Source: B16-G9 sp964400655 (GTDB lineage Bacteria; Bacteroidota; Bacteroidia; Bacteroidales; F082). Taken from it: a DNA stretch of 32,932 nt. Shown here one piece after another: positions 1-7,504 of this stretch. Position numbers and translations under genes: made by a program. Positions within the stretch are counted from its first letter, which is position 1, and every line of letters starts with the position of its first letter. The stretch covers positions 1 through 32,932 of the forward strand of contig CAYNVN010000021.1 of NCBI GenBank assembly GCA_964400655.1, read 5' to 3'. The notes below the pieces were generated by a model that was not told the DNA's origin, ran no database searches, and worked only from the letters and a program-made list of their open reading frames with translations.

Positions 1-1964
1 AAATATCCCATCATACCGGCGGTTAAAACCTGAGGTATAATATTCGGAATTAACGAAATAATAATCATACGGGTTGATGAAAAAATCAGTGCCATCAGCA
101 TGGTGATTACCACTATGGCAAGCAGCAGACTTTGAAAAAGATTTTTTACCAGATAGTCGGTTCCTTTTAAAAACACAACACTGGTTCCGGTAAGATGGAC
201 TTCGTATTTGTCGGGTGGGAAGATCTTATTGACTTTAGGTTTCAAACTTTTTAATATCCGTTCAATATCGTTGGTTCCGATATTGGCCATCTGAACCGAA
301 ACCCTTGTTGTTTGCAGCGAGCTGTCAACAAACGATTTTAAAATGGAGTTGCTGCCACCCTTATCCAACGAAGGTACGTATGACAAAATAAAATTGCGCT
401 CCTGATTATTCGGTAACGAATACATTTTTGGATTACCCCTGTAAAAGGCCTGTTTGGCCGATTTAACCACTTCAACAATGGATAACGGTTGCGAAAATTC
501 GGGATAGGTTTCAAGTGTATCCTGTAACCGGTCTATTTTGCGGAGTGTTGACGAGCGGAGAATCCCTTTCGGTTTTTTTGTGTCAATGGTTATTTCAAGC
601 GGCATCACCCCTTTAAAGTTTTGCTCCATAAAGATGAGGTCTTTGTACAGGATATCATCCTTTGAAATGTCGTCAACAATGTTACCGGTGGTTTTAAGTT
701 TGGTTATTCCGAAAATTCCGGCAGCCACCAGTGTTCCCGTAATTATATAGATGGCTGTACGTTTGGTTTGAACAATCAGTACCACTTTATCCAAAAACCG
801 GCTGATCATCCCTTTTTCGAGATGTTTGAGGTGTTTTGGCTGCGGCTCGGGGAAATAACTGAAAAGAATGGGCAGCATAAACAGTGATAGCAGATAGATA
901 AGAAAGATGTTTAGTGCGGCAATGATACCAAACTCAACCAAAAGCTGATTGCCGGTAATAATAAAGGCAGCAAATCCAACAGCAGTGGTGGCATTGGTAA
1001 GCAGGTTGGCATTGCCAATACGCGAGATCATTCTTGAAAGTGCCTTAACTTTGTTGCCGTGCTCCCGGAACTCGCTTAAATATTTGTTTAACAGGAATAT
1101 TGAGTTTTCAACCCCGATAACTATTAACAGCGGAGGCAAAATGCCCGTTAAAATGGTGATTTTGTATCCAAACAAAACAACGGTTCCCAATGCCCATATT
1201 ACGGCAACAATTACCACCAACATGGCAAAAAACACCGCCCTGAACGATTTAAACAAAATAAACAGTAAAATGGAAGCAATAACCAGCGCCATCAAAACAA
1301 AAAGCAAAAGCTCGTTTTGAATCATTTTACTGGTAACGGTACGGATATAGGGCAGGCCCGAGTAATGAATTTTGATATTAAATTCGGTTCCAAACCGGTC
1401 GATGGTGCTTTTTATCTCTCCAATTAACGGGATTCTTTTTTTAGAGTTGATTACGGTTTTATCAAGCGTAATCATCATAAGGTTTACATCGGTTTCTTTA
1501 TTAAACAGGCGGCCTTCGTATAGTGGCAGTGTATAAAGTACTTTTTTTACGGAGTCAACTTCGGCCTGGCTTGCAGGAGGGTGATTAAGGATGGGTTTGA
1601 AATCGAACTTTTTTAAACTGTCATTTCTGATGAGTGAAAATGCTCTGGCTGCCGAAACAACACCTTTTACCCCTTCGATTTCGGAAACCTTTTGAGTAAG
1701 GTCGTACCACGCCCTGTAATGTTTTAATGTAAACAGTTTGGGGTCTTTAACGGCAACAAATATCACGCTGCCGTCCTGCCCGAACTGTTTCTTGAAATGT
1801 TGATACTCAACGCTGATGGGGTCGTCGTCGGGAAGCATCGATGCCATTTCGTATGACATCTTTATTTTCGACCCCGTATAACCCATAAAGATGGTAATCA
1901 GCCCTATTGAAATAAGAATAAGAAGTCTGTATCGTAAAATAATCCGTACAATAAATTGCCACAT
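1..1964 (-). CDS. RND/MMPL-family transporter, partial (C-terminus outside window)
   Basis: An open frame runs from ATG at 1964 to the window edge, giving 654 visible residues without a stop. The start is preceded by AAAGGA, a good ribosome binding site. The protein has one N-terminal membrane segment (about residues 7-26). A large extracytoplasmic domain follows, then a cluster of membrane helices (about 214-365), a second N-terminal-like helix (about 403-420), a second large periplasmic domain, and the start of a second helix cluster from about 598. This duplicated half layout is the RND fold, and the size fits the MMPL/SecD-like exporters of about 770-800 residues common in Bacteroidota, so roughly 120-150 residues are missing. 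Such proteins use the proton gradient to export lipids or hydrophobic compounds, but the substrate cannot be read from sequence. No membrane-fusion or outer-membrane partner is visible. Confidence 0.85.
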   Translation of the reverse strand, partial: MWQFIVRIILRYRLLILISIGLITIFMGYTGSKIKMSYEMASMLPDDDPISVEYQHFKKQFGQDGSVIFVAVKDPKLFTLKHYRAWYDLTQKVSEIEGVKGVVSAARAFSLIRNDSLKKFDFKPILNHPPASQAEVDSVKKVLYTLPLYEGRLFNKETDVNLMMITLDKTVINSKKRIPLIGEIKSTIDRFGTEFNIKIHYSGLPYIRTVTSKMIQNELLLFVLMALVIASILLFILFKSFRAVFFAMLVVIVAVIWALGTVVLFGYKITILTGILPPLLIVIGVENSIFLLNKYLSEFREHGNKVKALSRMISRIGNANLLTNATTAVGFAAFIITGNQLLVEFGIIAALNIFLIYLLSLFMLPILFSYFPEPQPKHLKHLEKGMISRFLDKVVLIVQTKRTAIYIITGTLVAAGIFGITKLKTTGNIVDDISKDDILYKDLIFMEQNFKGVMPLEITIDTKKPKGILRSSTLRKIDRLQDTLETYPEFSQPLSIVEVVKSAKQAFYRGNPKMYSLPNNQERNFILSYVPSLDKGGSNSILKSFVDSSLQTTRVSVQMANIGTNDIERILKSLKPKVNKIFPPDKYEVHLTGTSVVFLKGTDYLVKNLFQSLLLAIVVITMLMALIFSSTRMIIISLIPNIIPQVLTAGMMGY

Positions 1965-2224
1965 AAATATCCTTTCTAAAAAGAAACTACTAAAATATAC
2001 AAAAATCAGCTGTGTTAATAAATAATGCCGTCAATATAATTCATTCTAAAAAAATCAGTCCGAACCGTTAATTAACCCTGAACATTATCATTCTTTTATA
2101 AAAACCCCTTCCCCGAATATTATTTATACAATTTGGTATAACATTGCCGATTTTCAAAGCGGCAAATGTAGTGTATTGAAAGGGAAGTTTTTAAAATCAT
2201 GTTGAATTGTTTTAATTACAAAAA
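1965..2224. other. AT-rich intergenic region upstream of the exporter
   Basis: There is no convincing reading frame here. The minus strand has one match to the Bacteroidota -7 element (TACATTTG, complement of 2163-2170), but it lies 200 bases before the exporter start and has no clear -33 TTTG. It is therefore only a weak promoter candidate. Confidence 0.3.
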
Positions 2225-2254
2225 AAAGGTCGTGGTTAATTTGCCACGACCTTT
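2225..2254 (-). terminator. Intrinsic terminator of the phosphofructokinase gene
   Basis: A perfect 11-bp stem (2225-2235 with 2244-2254) encloses an 8-base loop. On the minus strand the stem runs into a T tract formed by the A run at 2221-2227. It starts 20 bases past the pfk stop codon and so closes that gene before the exporter. Confidence 0.85.
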
Positions 2255-2273
2255 AATTAATTTTCAGGGGTTG

Positions 2274-3494
2274 TTATTCCCAGTTTAAAATATTGTGCAG
2301 ATCATATTCTTCGGGGTTTGGCAGCCACTTTTTAGCTGCTTCATAATCTCCCGGCTCAATAAACTGGAGTCCGTTTTCAAAAACAAGTTTAGGTTTACCT
2401 CCGGCAATATCAACCAAACGGGGTTTTATTTTACCGTGTTCGTCTTCAACATCTTCAAGATAGAGCGGTGCAATGGTACCGTCGGGCGAGGCGGTAACCA
2501 TGCAGCTTGTTCGGCCTTCGTCAAACAGTTTTTTTACGCCGTATCCCAGTAAACCGCAATACATTAAGTCGTAAGCCACGGGTGCCACGCAACGAAGTTC
2601 GTAACCCAGTTCCACCGGACGGCTTTTTACCTTAATGCCCAACTCTTTCAGTTTTTGCTGAAGCAGAATATTGTAGATGTGCGCTTTGCTTACATTGCCC
2701 AGCTCGGGGTGGCCGTGGTCGTCGTAGGTAAAGTTGATGCCTGAGTTTTCAATCTCCTGGTCGCTCATAAAATGAAAAACCCCTTCACTAACAATGGAAA
2801 CGCCGTATTCAATTCCAAGGATTTTTCTTTTAATAATAGCCGAAATAAGCAGCTTTGTTATTTTGTCGAAGGTTACTTCGGTTTTGTTGAACATCTCCGG
2901 AATAACAATCATGGGAAAATGGCTGGCGGCACCAATTCCAAAAGCAAGGTGTCCGGCTTCACGGCCCATGGCCGAAATAACGAACCAGTTTCCGCTGGTG
3001 CGGGCATCTTCGTATATGGTTTGTGCAATTCGTACCCCTTCCTGTTTGGCCGACTGGTAACCGAAAGTGGGTATGTTTGCAGGCAAAGGCAGGTCGTTAT
3101 CAATGGTTTTGGGAACATGAATGTTTTGGATGTTGATGTTGTTGTTCCGTAAAAATTTTGAAATACGATTTGCCGTTGAAGCGGTATCGTCGCCGCCAAT
3201 GGTTACTAAAAGTTTTACATCGTTTTCCTTAAAAAAGTCGGTGGTAAATTCATTATCTTTTGGTTTGTGTCTGCTCATTCTCAGGGCAGAACCTCCTTTT
3301 TTATGAATGTCGTCAGCAAAGGAAAAGTTAATTTCTTCTATTTCACGGTCTCTGTCAAACAGTCCTTTATATCCGTCGTGAATTCCAATTACCCTGTAAC
3401 CGGCTTTTAAAAAAACCATTGAAACCGAGCTGATTACCGAGTTAATCCCGGGTGCAGGTCCTCCTCCGCAAAGTATCGCAATTGATTGATCCAT
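2274..3494 (-). CDS. pfp: 6-phosphofructokinase, pyrophosphate-type active site
   Basis: The 406-residue protein is a phosphofructokinase-family enzyme phosphorylating fructose 6-phosphate at C1 in glycolysis. Visible motifs are the N-terminal GGGPAPGIN loop (about 10-18), GGDDT (100-104), the catalytic PKTIDND (128-134) and MGREAGHLA (176-184). In ATP-dependent enzymes the corresponding sites read GGDG and PGTIDND. Asp at 103 and Lys at 129 are the known signature of pyrophosphate-dependent enzymes, which run the step reversibly. The phosphoryl donor is inferred from these residues only. The gene stands alone, with a strong upstream promoter match and a clear terminator. A class III fructose-bisphosphatase lies 5 kb away, so both directions of this step are encoded in the window. 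The ATG at 3494 sits just after the promoter and has a weak ribosome binding site, as is usual in this phylum. Confidence 0.9.
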   Translation of the reverse strand: MDQSIAILCGGGPAPGINSVISSVSMVFLKAGYRVIGIHDGYKGLFDRDREIEEINFSFADDIHKKGGSALRMSRHKPKDNEFTTDFFKENDVKLLVTIGGDDTASTANRISKFLRNNNINIQNIHVPKTIDNDLPLPANIPTFGYQSAKQEGVRIAQTIYEDARTSGNWFVISAMGREAGHLAFGIGAASHFPMIVIPEMFNKTEVTFDKITKLLISAIIKRKILGIEYGVSIVSEGVFHFMSDQEIENSGINFTYDDHGHPELGNVSKAHIYNILLQQKLKELGIKVKSRPVELGYELRCVAPVAYDLMYCGLLGYGVKKLFDEGRTSCMVTASPDGTIAPLYLEDVEDEHGKIKPRLVDIAGGKPKLVFENGLQFIEPGDYEAAKKWLPNPEEYDLHNILNWE

Positions 3495-3525
3495 CTTGTG
3501 TTTATTTTTTTTGTTTGTAATGATA

Positions 3526-3555
3526 CAAAAATAAGCATTGTGAGTTTACAACAAA
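3526..3555 (-). promoter_or_regulatory. Bacteroidota-type promoter of pfk
   Basis: On the minus strand a TTTG -33 element (complement of 3552-3555) is separated by 18 bases from TATTTTTG (complement of 3526-3533), a full match to TAnnTTTG. Transcription would begin near 3520, leaving a leader of about 25 bases. Confidence 0.65.
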
Positions 3556-3685
3556 TATATAGGGCTTTTTATAACCATAAAGATTGTTGTTGATGGTATT
3601 TACATTTTACGGATAAAGGGCGATAAGATACATTGGAAAGAGAATTGAACATATTGAATAACCGCTATTTACATACGGCAAAACA

Positions 3686-3730
3686 GTTTTAAATTAATCT
3701 GATCGGTATAAAATCAGGTTAATTTAAAAC
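3686..3730. repeat. 18-bp near-perfect inverted repeat, possible terminator
   Basis: The arms 3686-3703 and 3713-3730 pair over 18 bases with a single G-T wobble around a 9-base loop. The element lies 62 bases past the stand-alone receiver gene. On the minus strand it is followed by TGTTTTG, so it could terminate that gene, though the stem is AT-rich and the T tract short. It could also be a dyad protein-binding site upstream of pfk. Confidence 0.5.
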
Positions 3731-3792
3731 GATTGAAATGCCGATGTCGCAAAAGAAGTTAAATGGATAATCATTAAATAAATATCCATTTT

Positions 3793-4218
3793 TTAATTCT
3801 GTTTCATGGCTTCTTCAAAAAAACGCTTTATATCTTTATCAATAATGCGTTTATTGTTTATTACCTTTTCTATTGTACTTTTTATTTCGTACTTGCCACA
3901 ATATTTCGACAGGATTGCATCGGCCCCGTTAATCCATACGTTTTTTAACATCATTATATCGCTTTCGCCGGTTAAAACAACAATCTTTTTTTCGGGAAAG
4001 AGACTTTTAATGGCAGTACAGAGTTCAACGCCGCTGATGCCGGGCATGGCCAAATCAAGTATTATGGCATGTGCCGTGGAGTTGCGCAGTTTTTTCATCG
4101 CCTGTTGTCCCGAATAGGCGTAACCAACAATATTTATTCCGTCTTTTTTGTCTTTAAAAGCTTCCGAAATACCCTGGACCATTATTGGATGGTCATCAAT
4201 AACAAATACATCAATCAT
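3793..4218 (-). CDS. Stand-alone response-regulator receiver domain
   Basis: This 141-residue protein is a complete CheY-like receiver and nothing more. It has the acidic pair Asp8-Asp9, phosphoacceptor Asp55 in ILDLAMPG, Thr83 in VLTGE and Lys105 in LSKYCG. After a short basic tail it stops, with no output domain. It is closely similar to the receiver half of the response regulator encoded just upstream: both share IDDHP, LTGE and DAIL-KYCG. It therefore looks like a duplicate that lost the DNA-binding half. Receiver-only proteins usually act by protein contact or as phosphate sinks. Here a role as feedback partner of the neighbouring kinase is an inference. The gene has its own promoter region, the 64-bp repeat 51 bases before its ATG, shared exactly with the small secreted protein gene. 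Family assignment is firm; the role is not. Confidence 0.9.
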   Translation of the reverse strand: MIDVFVIDDHPIMVQGISEAFKDKKDGINIVGYAYSGQQAMKKLRNSTAHAIILDLAMPGISGVELCTAIKSLFPEKKIVVLTGESDIMMLKNVWINGADAILSKYCGKYEIKSTIEKVINNKRIIDKDIKRFFEEAMKQN

Positions 4219-4269
4219 CTCGTATAATTTTAATTAATTATTTTTTGCTAAGATACGGCACTAAAAAAG

Positions 4270-4333
4270 GCAAAACAAGGTAGGAACAGTGTAGTTTTTA
4301 TACTACACTAAAGTGTAGGTTTTTTGTTAAAAA
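4270..4333 (-). promoter_or_regulatory. 64-bp conserved promoter/operator element, copy 1
   Basis: This is identical over 64 bases to 7505-7568, in the same orientation. It ends 51 bases before the ATG of the receiver gene. It holds three half-sites: AGTGTAGT (4288-4295), CTACACT (4303-4309) and AGTGTAG (4312-4318). The last two form a dyad with a 2-base centre. On the minus strand TACCTTG (complement of 4276-4282) resembles the -7 element TAnnTTTG but is imperfect, and no -33 TTTG is seen, as expected for an activator-dependent promoter. A NarL/LuxR-type regulator is encoded next door. On the plus strand the dyad followed by six T resembles a terminator, but no plus-strand gene leads into it. 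Confidence 0.7.
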
Positions 4334-4485
4334 TGTGTTAAAAAAATCCCCCATATTACCGCAATAACAGGTATAAGGTACTAAAGAACAGTATGATACG
4401 TGGTTTTTACCCAAAAAAATACGTTTTTTTTTGTTTTTTAAGAGATAGGGTAGGATTTTTTTAAGGAATAATAAAAATATCGGCG

Positions 4486-5109
4486 TTATCTGATTATGCT
4501 GAGTTTTCTTGCTTCGGACAATAATCCCTGAATTTTTGTTTTGTTGAACTTTTTGAAAAGATTTTTGCAATGAAAATTAACGGCATCTAACGAAATTGAT
4601 AGGCGTTCGGCAACCTCTCTTCGTGAGAGTTCCAACGCTAACAATTTTAAAACATCTTCTTCGCGACGGGTAAGTTTCGGGATGTTTTCGCGGGTGTCGT
4701 TTTCAAGGCTAAAGAAATAAGGAACATTTTTTCCGATGATTTTATTGCCTTTGTTAACGGTTTTGATGGTGTCGATAAGTTCGTCGCGGCCACAATATTT
4801 TAATAAAATAGCATCCATACCGCTAAGCCATGCTTCGTGAAGCAGGGCTTCATCCAATTCTCCGGTAAGTGCAATTATTTTAATCTCGGGGTAAGATTTT
4901 TTTAATGAGCGGGCACAAGTTATACCGTTGACTTCCGGCATTAGCAAATCAAGTAAAATAATATCAATGGCATCGGTATTCATATTTTCCATTGCTTCTT
5001 TACATGAATTGGCGGAACCCACTACTGCCAATAAAGAATCTGTTTTTAAAACGGCTTTAACACCGTTTATAAACAGGGGATGGTCATCTATAAGGTATAA
5101 ATATATCAT
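4486..5109 (-). CDS. NarL/LuxR-type response regulator
   Basis: The 207-residue protein has a receiver domain (about 1-120) with Asp8-Asp9, phosphoacceptor Asp54 in LLDLLMPE, Thr82 and Lys104. A C-terminal LuxR/GerE helix-turn-helix follows (about 143-200: LTRREEDVLKLLA, then REVAERLSIS and AVNFHCKNLF). I chose ATG at 5109 because it begins one base after the kinase stop codon (TAATATG) and gives the usual MIYLYLIDDHP beginning; an upstream start would overlap the kinase. The gene is certainly co-transcribed with the HisKA_3 kinase, the normal partner of this regulator class. Likely targets are the two identical 64-bp elements at 4270 and 7505, which carry dyads of the size such proteins bind; that is inference. 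The conserved Lys is followed by Tyr-Cys-Gly, as in the receiver-only paralogue. Confidence 0.93.
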   Translation of the reverse strand: MIYLYLIDDHPLFINGVKAVLKTDSLLAVVGSANSCKEAMENMNTDAIDIILLDLLMPEVNGITCARSLKKSYPEIKIIALTGELDEALLHEAWLSGMDAILLKYCGRDELIDTIKTVNKGNKIIGKNVPYFFSLENDTRENIPKLTRREEDVLKLLALELSRREVAERLSISLDAVNFHCKNLFKKFNKTKIQGLLSEARKLSIIR

Positions 5110-5110
5110 A

Positions 5111-6970
5111 TTAAACCAATGGTATTTCAATCATAAAAACTGAACCGTGTCCTTTTTCCGATTCGATTATCAATCTTCCTCCCAGATAATCAACGCGTTG
5201 TTTGATGTTGTTCAAGCCATGTCCCTCTCCCTTTTCCGAAACATCAAAACCCACGCCGTCATCTTCGGCCGATAAAGTTAAGCTTTCTTTGTCAATAAAC
5301 AATTGAATTGTTAAAATATTTCCTTCCGAATGTTTTATTGCGTTATTAATAAGCTCGTAAATAAGATAATATAAATGTACCTGATATTTGTCGTCCAGCT
5401 TGTAGTCAAGGTTGGTTTCAAACTCAATGGTCATGTCGGCAGAAGCGTTAACCGAACGGATAAGGTTTTTTAATGAATGAACCAATCCCACTTCGGCAAG
5501 ACGTGAAGGTAACATTCTGTGCGATAGTTCTCGTACGTTACGGGCAATGCCGTCAATGGCAGAAGTTAGGTCGTAGTAATTGGGGTTGTCATACAATACG
5601 GTGTCCACTTTTAATTTTAAGGCTCCAAGACGCGCACCCAGCCCGTCGTGAAGGTCCATGGCCAGTCTTTTGCGCTCTTCATCCTGCCCTTTAATTAAAG
5701 CATCCGCTATTTCCAACGATTTCTCTTTTTCAAGATTTTCCAGTTTGATTTTATCCATTGAAATTTTTTGACGGAAATAAAAGATTACACCTATTAGTAA
5801 TAGTATTATTACAATGCCAATTAATACAGAGGTTTTGTAACGGTTTAATTTTGCCTCCTGTATTAAAAGCTCCTTTTCTTTTTTTTGGGTTTCAAACACC
5901 ACCGACAAAAACAAAGAGGTTTGCACCTGTTGTTGATTTTTAAATGCCTCTCTTTTACGTATGGACTTGCGTAAAAGTTTCAACGCTTTTTTATAATCTC
6001 CCATCTCTTTGTATAAATCGCTGTAAGTGTCGTATAGAGAAGCCTGGATATCAAGGTTCTTGTTTCGTTGTGCAATGGAAAGCGAGGTGTCCAAAATAAT
6101 AAATGCGCTGTCGAATTTCTTTTCTTCCATTAGTGCATATGAGTAGTTGTTAAGGAGGTCTGGTAACAGTGAAATAAAATTATTCTTTTTTGCAATGTTG
6201 ATGGCTTCCTGATATTTTTTGTCTCTAAGCGCTGTTTTCCCAACCATATCATATAGCAATGCCTGATTGTTTAAAACAATTGCCTTAGTGTATTGCATGT
6301 TGGAATCGGATATAACAATGTTATATGCTTTGTTTAAGTAGAGATTAATAGAATCAAAATTGTTATAAGTATTTGAAAGTAAAATATAAGCATTAATGAT
6401 TGGTTTTAAACTGTTTGTTTTTGACGGATCTTTCAAACATCGTTTTGCATAATCCCGGCATTTTTCTATTTCATTTAAATTGTAGTAAACCAGTGCCGTG
6501 TAATAAAGTATCTCTTGTTGGGTTTCTTTTGGAGGGGTCGCTTCGGAGGCTTTAAAAAGATATTCCAGTGCTTTTGAACTAAATCCCATTGCACGATAAA
6601 TATTTCCGATCCACATTAAAACCTTTGCCTCCTTATTTTGCAACGAATAGGTGTTTATTAATTGCTGGGCGGTTTGACTTGTTTCGATGGCCTTGACATA
6701 TTCACCTTTTTGAATTAAAGAATGAATGATTAAAAAATATAAATCCAATTCTTTGTCATGGTTAATATATTTTGGGGTTAAAGATAATGCCCGGTAGGAA
6801 TAAAAAATTGTAGAATCATTATTTCTGAATGAGAACTTTTTAGCTAAATTGTAATAAGAGTCAAACGAATGGTCGTTCTTAATGTTATTATTATCAGCGT
6901 ATCCGGTTTTCTTTTGAAATGTAAAAAATAAAATAAAAACAATTACGTATAAATACAATAATCTACCCAT
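5111..6970 (-). CDS. TPR-sensor histidine kinase (HisKA_3 type)
   Basis: This 619-residue sensor kinase starts with a hydrophobic N-terminal segment (about 4-18) that exports or anchors the next part. A long helical region with tetratricopeptide-like repeats follows (about 35-350). Next come one membrane helix (about 380-399) and a short coiled linker. The HisKA_3 dimerisation helix has DEERKRLAMDLHDGLG with phosphoacceptor His441. The ATPase domain has an N-box (ELINNAIKHS) and a G-box (DDGVGF at 570-575, then GHGLNNI). The layout implies a periplasmic TPR sensor and a cytoplasmic kinase. The ligand is unknown; TPRs usually bind peptides or proteins. The gene is directly followed by its NarL-type regulator with a 1-base gap and preceded by the small secreted protein gene. 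Base composition is AT-richer than the neighbouring metabolic genes. Confidence 0.93.
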   Translation of the reverse strand: MGRLLYLYVIVFILFFTFQKKTGYADNNNIKNDHSFDSYYNLAKKFSFRNNDSTIFYSYRALSLTPKYINHDKELDLYFLIIHSLIQKGEYVKAIETSQTAQQLINTYSLQNKEAKVLMWIGNIYRAMGFSSKALEYLFKASEATPPKETQQEILYYTALVYYNLNEIEKCRDYAKRCLKDPSKTNSLKPIINAYILLSNTYNNFDSINLYLNKAYNIVISDSNMQYTKAIVLNNQALLYDMVGKTALRDKKYQEAINIAKKNNFISLLPDLLNNYSYALMEEKKFDSAFIILDTSLSIAQRNKNLDIQASLYDTYSDLYKEMGDYKKALKLLRKSIRKREAFKNQQQVQTSLFLSVVFETQKKEKELLIQEAKLNRYKTSVLIGIVIILLLIGVIFYFRQKISMDKIKLENLEKEKSLEIADALIKGQDEERKRLAMDLHDGLGARLGALKLKVDTVLYDNPNYYDLTSAIDGIARNVRELSHRMLPSRLAEVGLVHSLKNLIRSVNASADMTIEFETNLDYKLDDKYQVHLYYLIYELINNAIKHSEGNILTIQLFIDKESLTLSAEDDGVGFDVSEKGEGHGLNNIKQRVDYLGGRLIIESEKGHGSVFMIEIPLV

Positions 6971-6971
6971 C

Positions 6972-7016
6972 GCCTTATTAATATTGTTTCCTTAAACAAA
7001 GGTAACATAATAAGGC
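6972..7016 (-). promoter_or_regulatory. Kinase-regulator promoter inside a 9-bp inverted repeat
   Basis: TACCTTTG (complement of 6997-7004) fully matches the -7 consensus and lies 26 bases before the kinase ATG. A CTTG about 21 bases upstream (complement of 7026-7029) may be the -33 element. Perfect 9-bp arms GCCTTATTA (6972-6980) and TAATAAGGC (7008-7016) bracket the -7 box and the expected start site. This could be an operator, or a stem in the leader or readthrough RNA from the upstream gene. Confidence 0.5.
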
Positions 7017-7059
7017 AACGGGTAGCAAGAAATAATTAAAGAGAATCTAACTATTTTAT

Positions 7060-7452
7060 TTATTCGGTATCGGTTGAGGTTGTATAAACCGACATCAATG
7101 CTTTGCTGCCTGAAGTGCTTAAAACATACAATACCCAATTTTTTTCGTTGATTTCAATTTGTTTGGACTGGCCTGTTTCCAAAGTAAACGGTCCCTGAAA
7201 CTCCTGCATATCTTCGGAGTAAACAATAAAGGTAACCGTACCGCCGGTTGGAGCTGATAAAGGGTCAGTTGTATCAACATTTAGCTTTCTTTTTTCAGCA
7301 CTCATGGTTGGAGCTGTTGTATGGGTTTCGGCAAAGTAGGTTCCTTCCTGAACCGGAGTGTTGTATGATGCAATGGGATATTGTGCAAAAACATTTGCTG
7401 AAAAAAGAATAGATACTACAAAAAATACTGAAAATAAAACTTGCTTTTTCAT
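7060..7452 (-). CDS. Small secreted protein of unknown function
   Basis: This 130-residue protein begins MKKQVLF and has a clear signal peptide with a probable cleavage after VFA (about residue 23), leaving a soluble chain of about 107 residues. The chain has no cysteines and is rich in Thr and Ser, with a beta-like pattern in its second half (GGTVTFIVYS, then QSKQIEINEKNWVLYVLS). The reading frame could open 33 bases earlier, but ATG at 7452 gives the signal peptide and the same spacing to the 64-bp element as in the receiver gene. I do not recognise a family. It lies directly upstream of the kinase and carries exactly the promoter element found before the receiver-only gene. It is therefore a likely output, or a periplasmic modulator, of this two-component system; that role is inferred. 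Confidence 0.8.
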   Translation of the reverse strand: MKKQVLFSVFFVVSILFSANVFAQYPIASYNTPVQEGTYFAETHTTAPTMSAEKRKLNVDTTDPLSAPTGGTVTFIVYSEDMQEFQGPFTLETGQSKQIEINEKNWVLYVLSTSGSKALMSVYTTSTDTE

Positions 7453-7504
7453 TTGTTTTGGTTTTAATGGTTTACAATGACACAAAGAAAAAGCATAAAT
7501 TTGC

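Noticed and set aside
949..1320. A 123-codon plus-strand frame inside the exporter gene
   Set aside because: The minus-strand frame covering it is continuous for 654 codons and gives a clear RND-type protein, so this is a shadow frame.
4270..4333. The 64-bp repeat as a mobile element or a plus-strand terminator
   Set aside because: No target duplication or terminal inverted ends are seen, both copies share orientation and distance to an ATG, and no plus-strand gene reads into the hairpin and T run.
5474..5694. A plus-strand frame rich in Arg and Pro inside the kinase gene
   Set aside because: It overlaps the histidine-box region of the kinase, whose motifs are intact on the minus strand.
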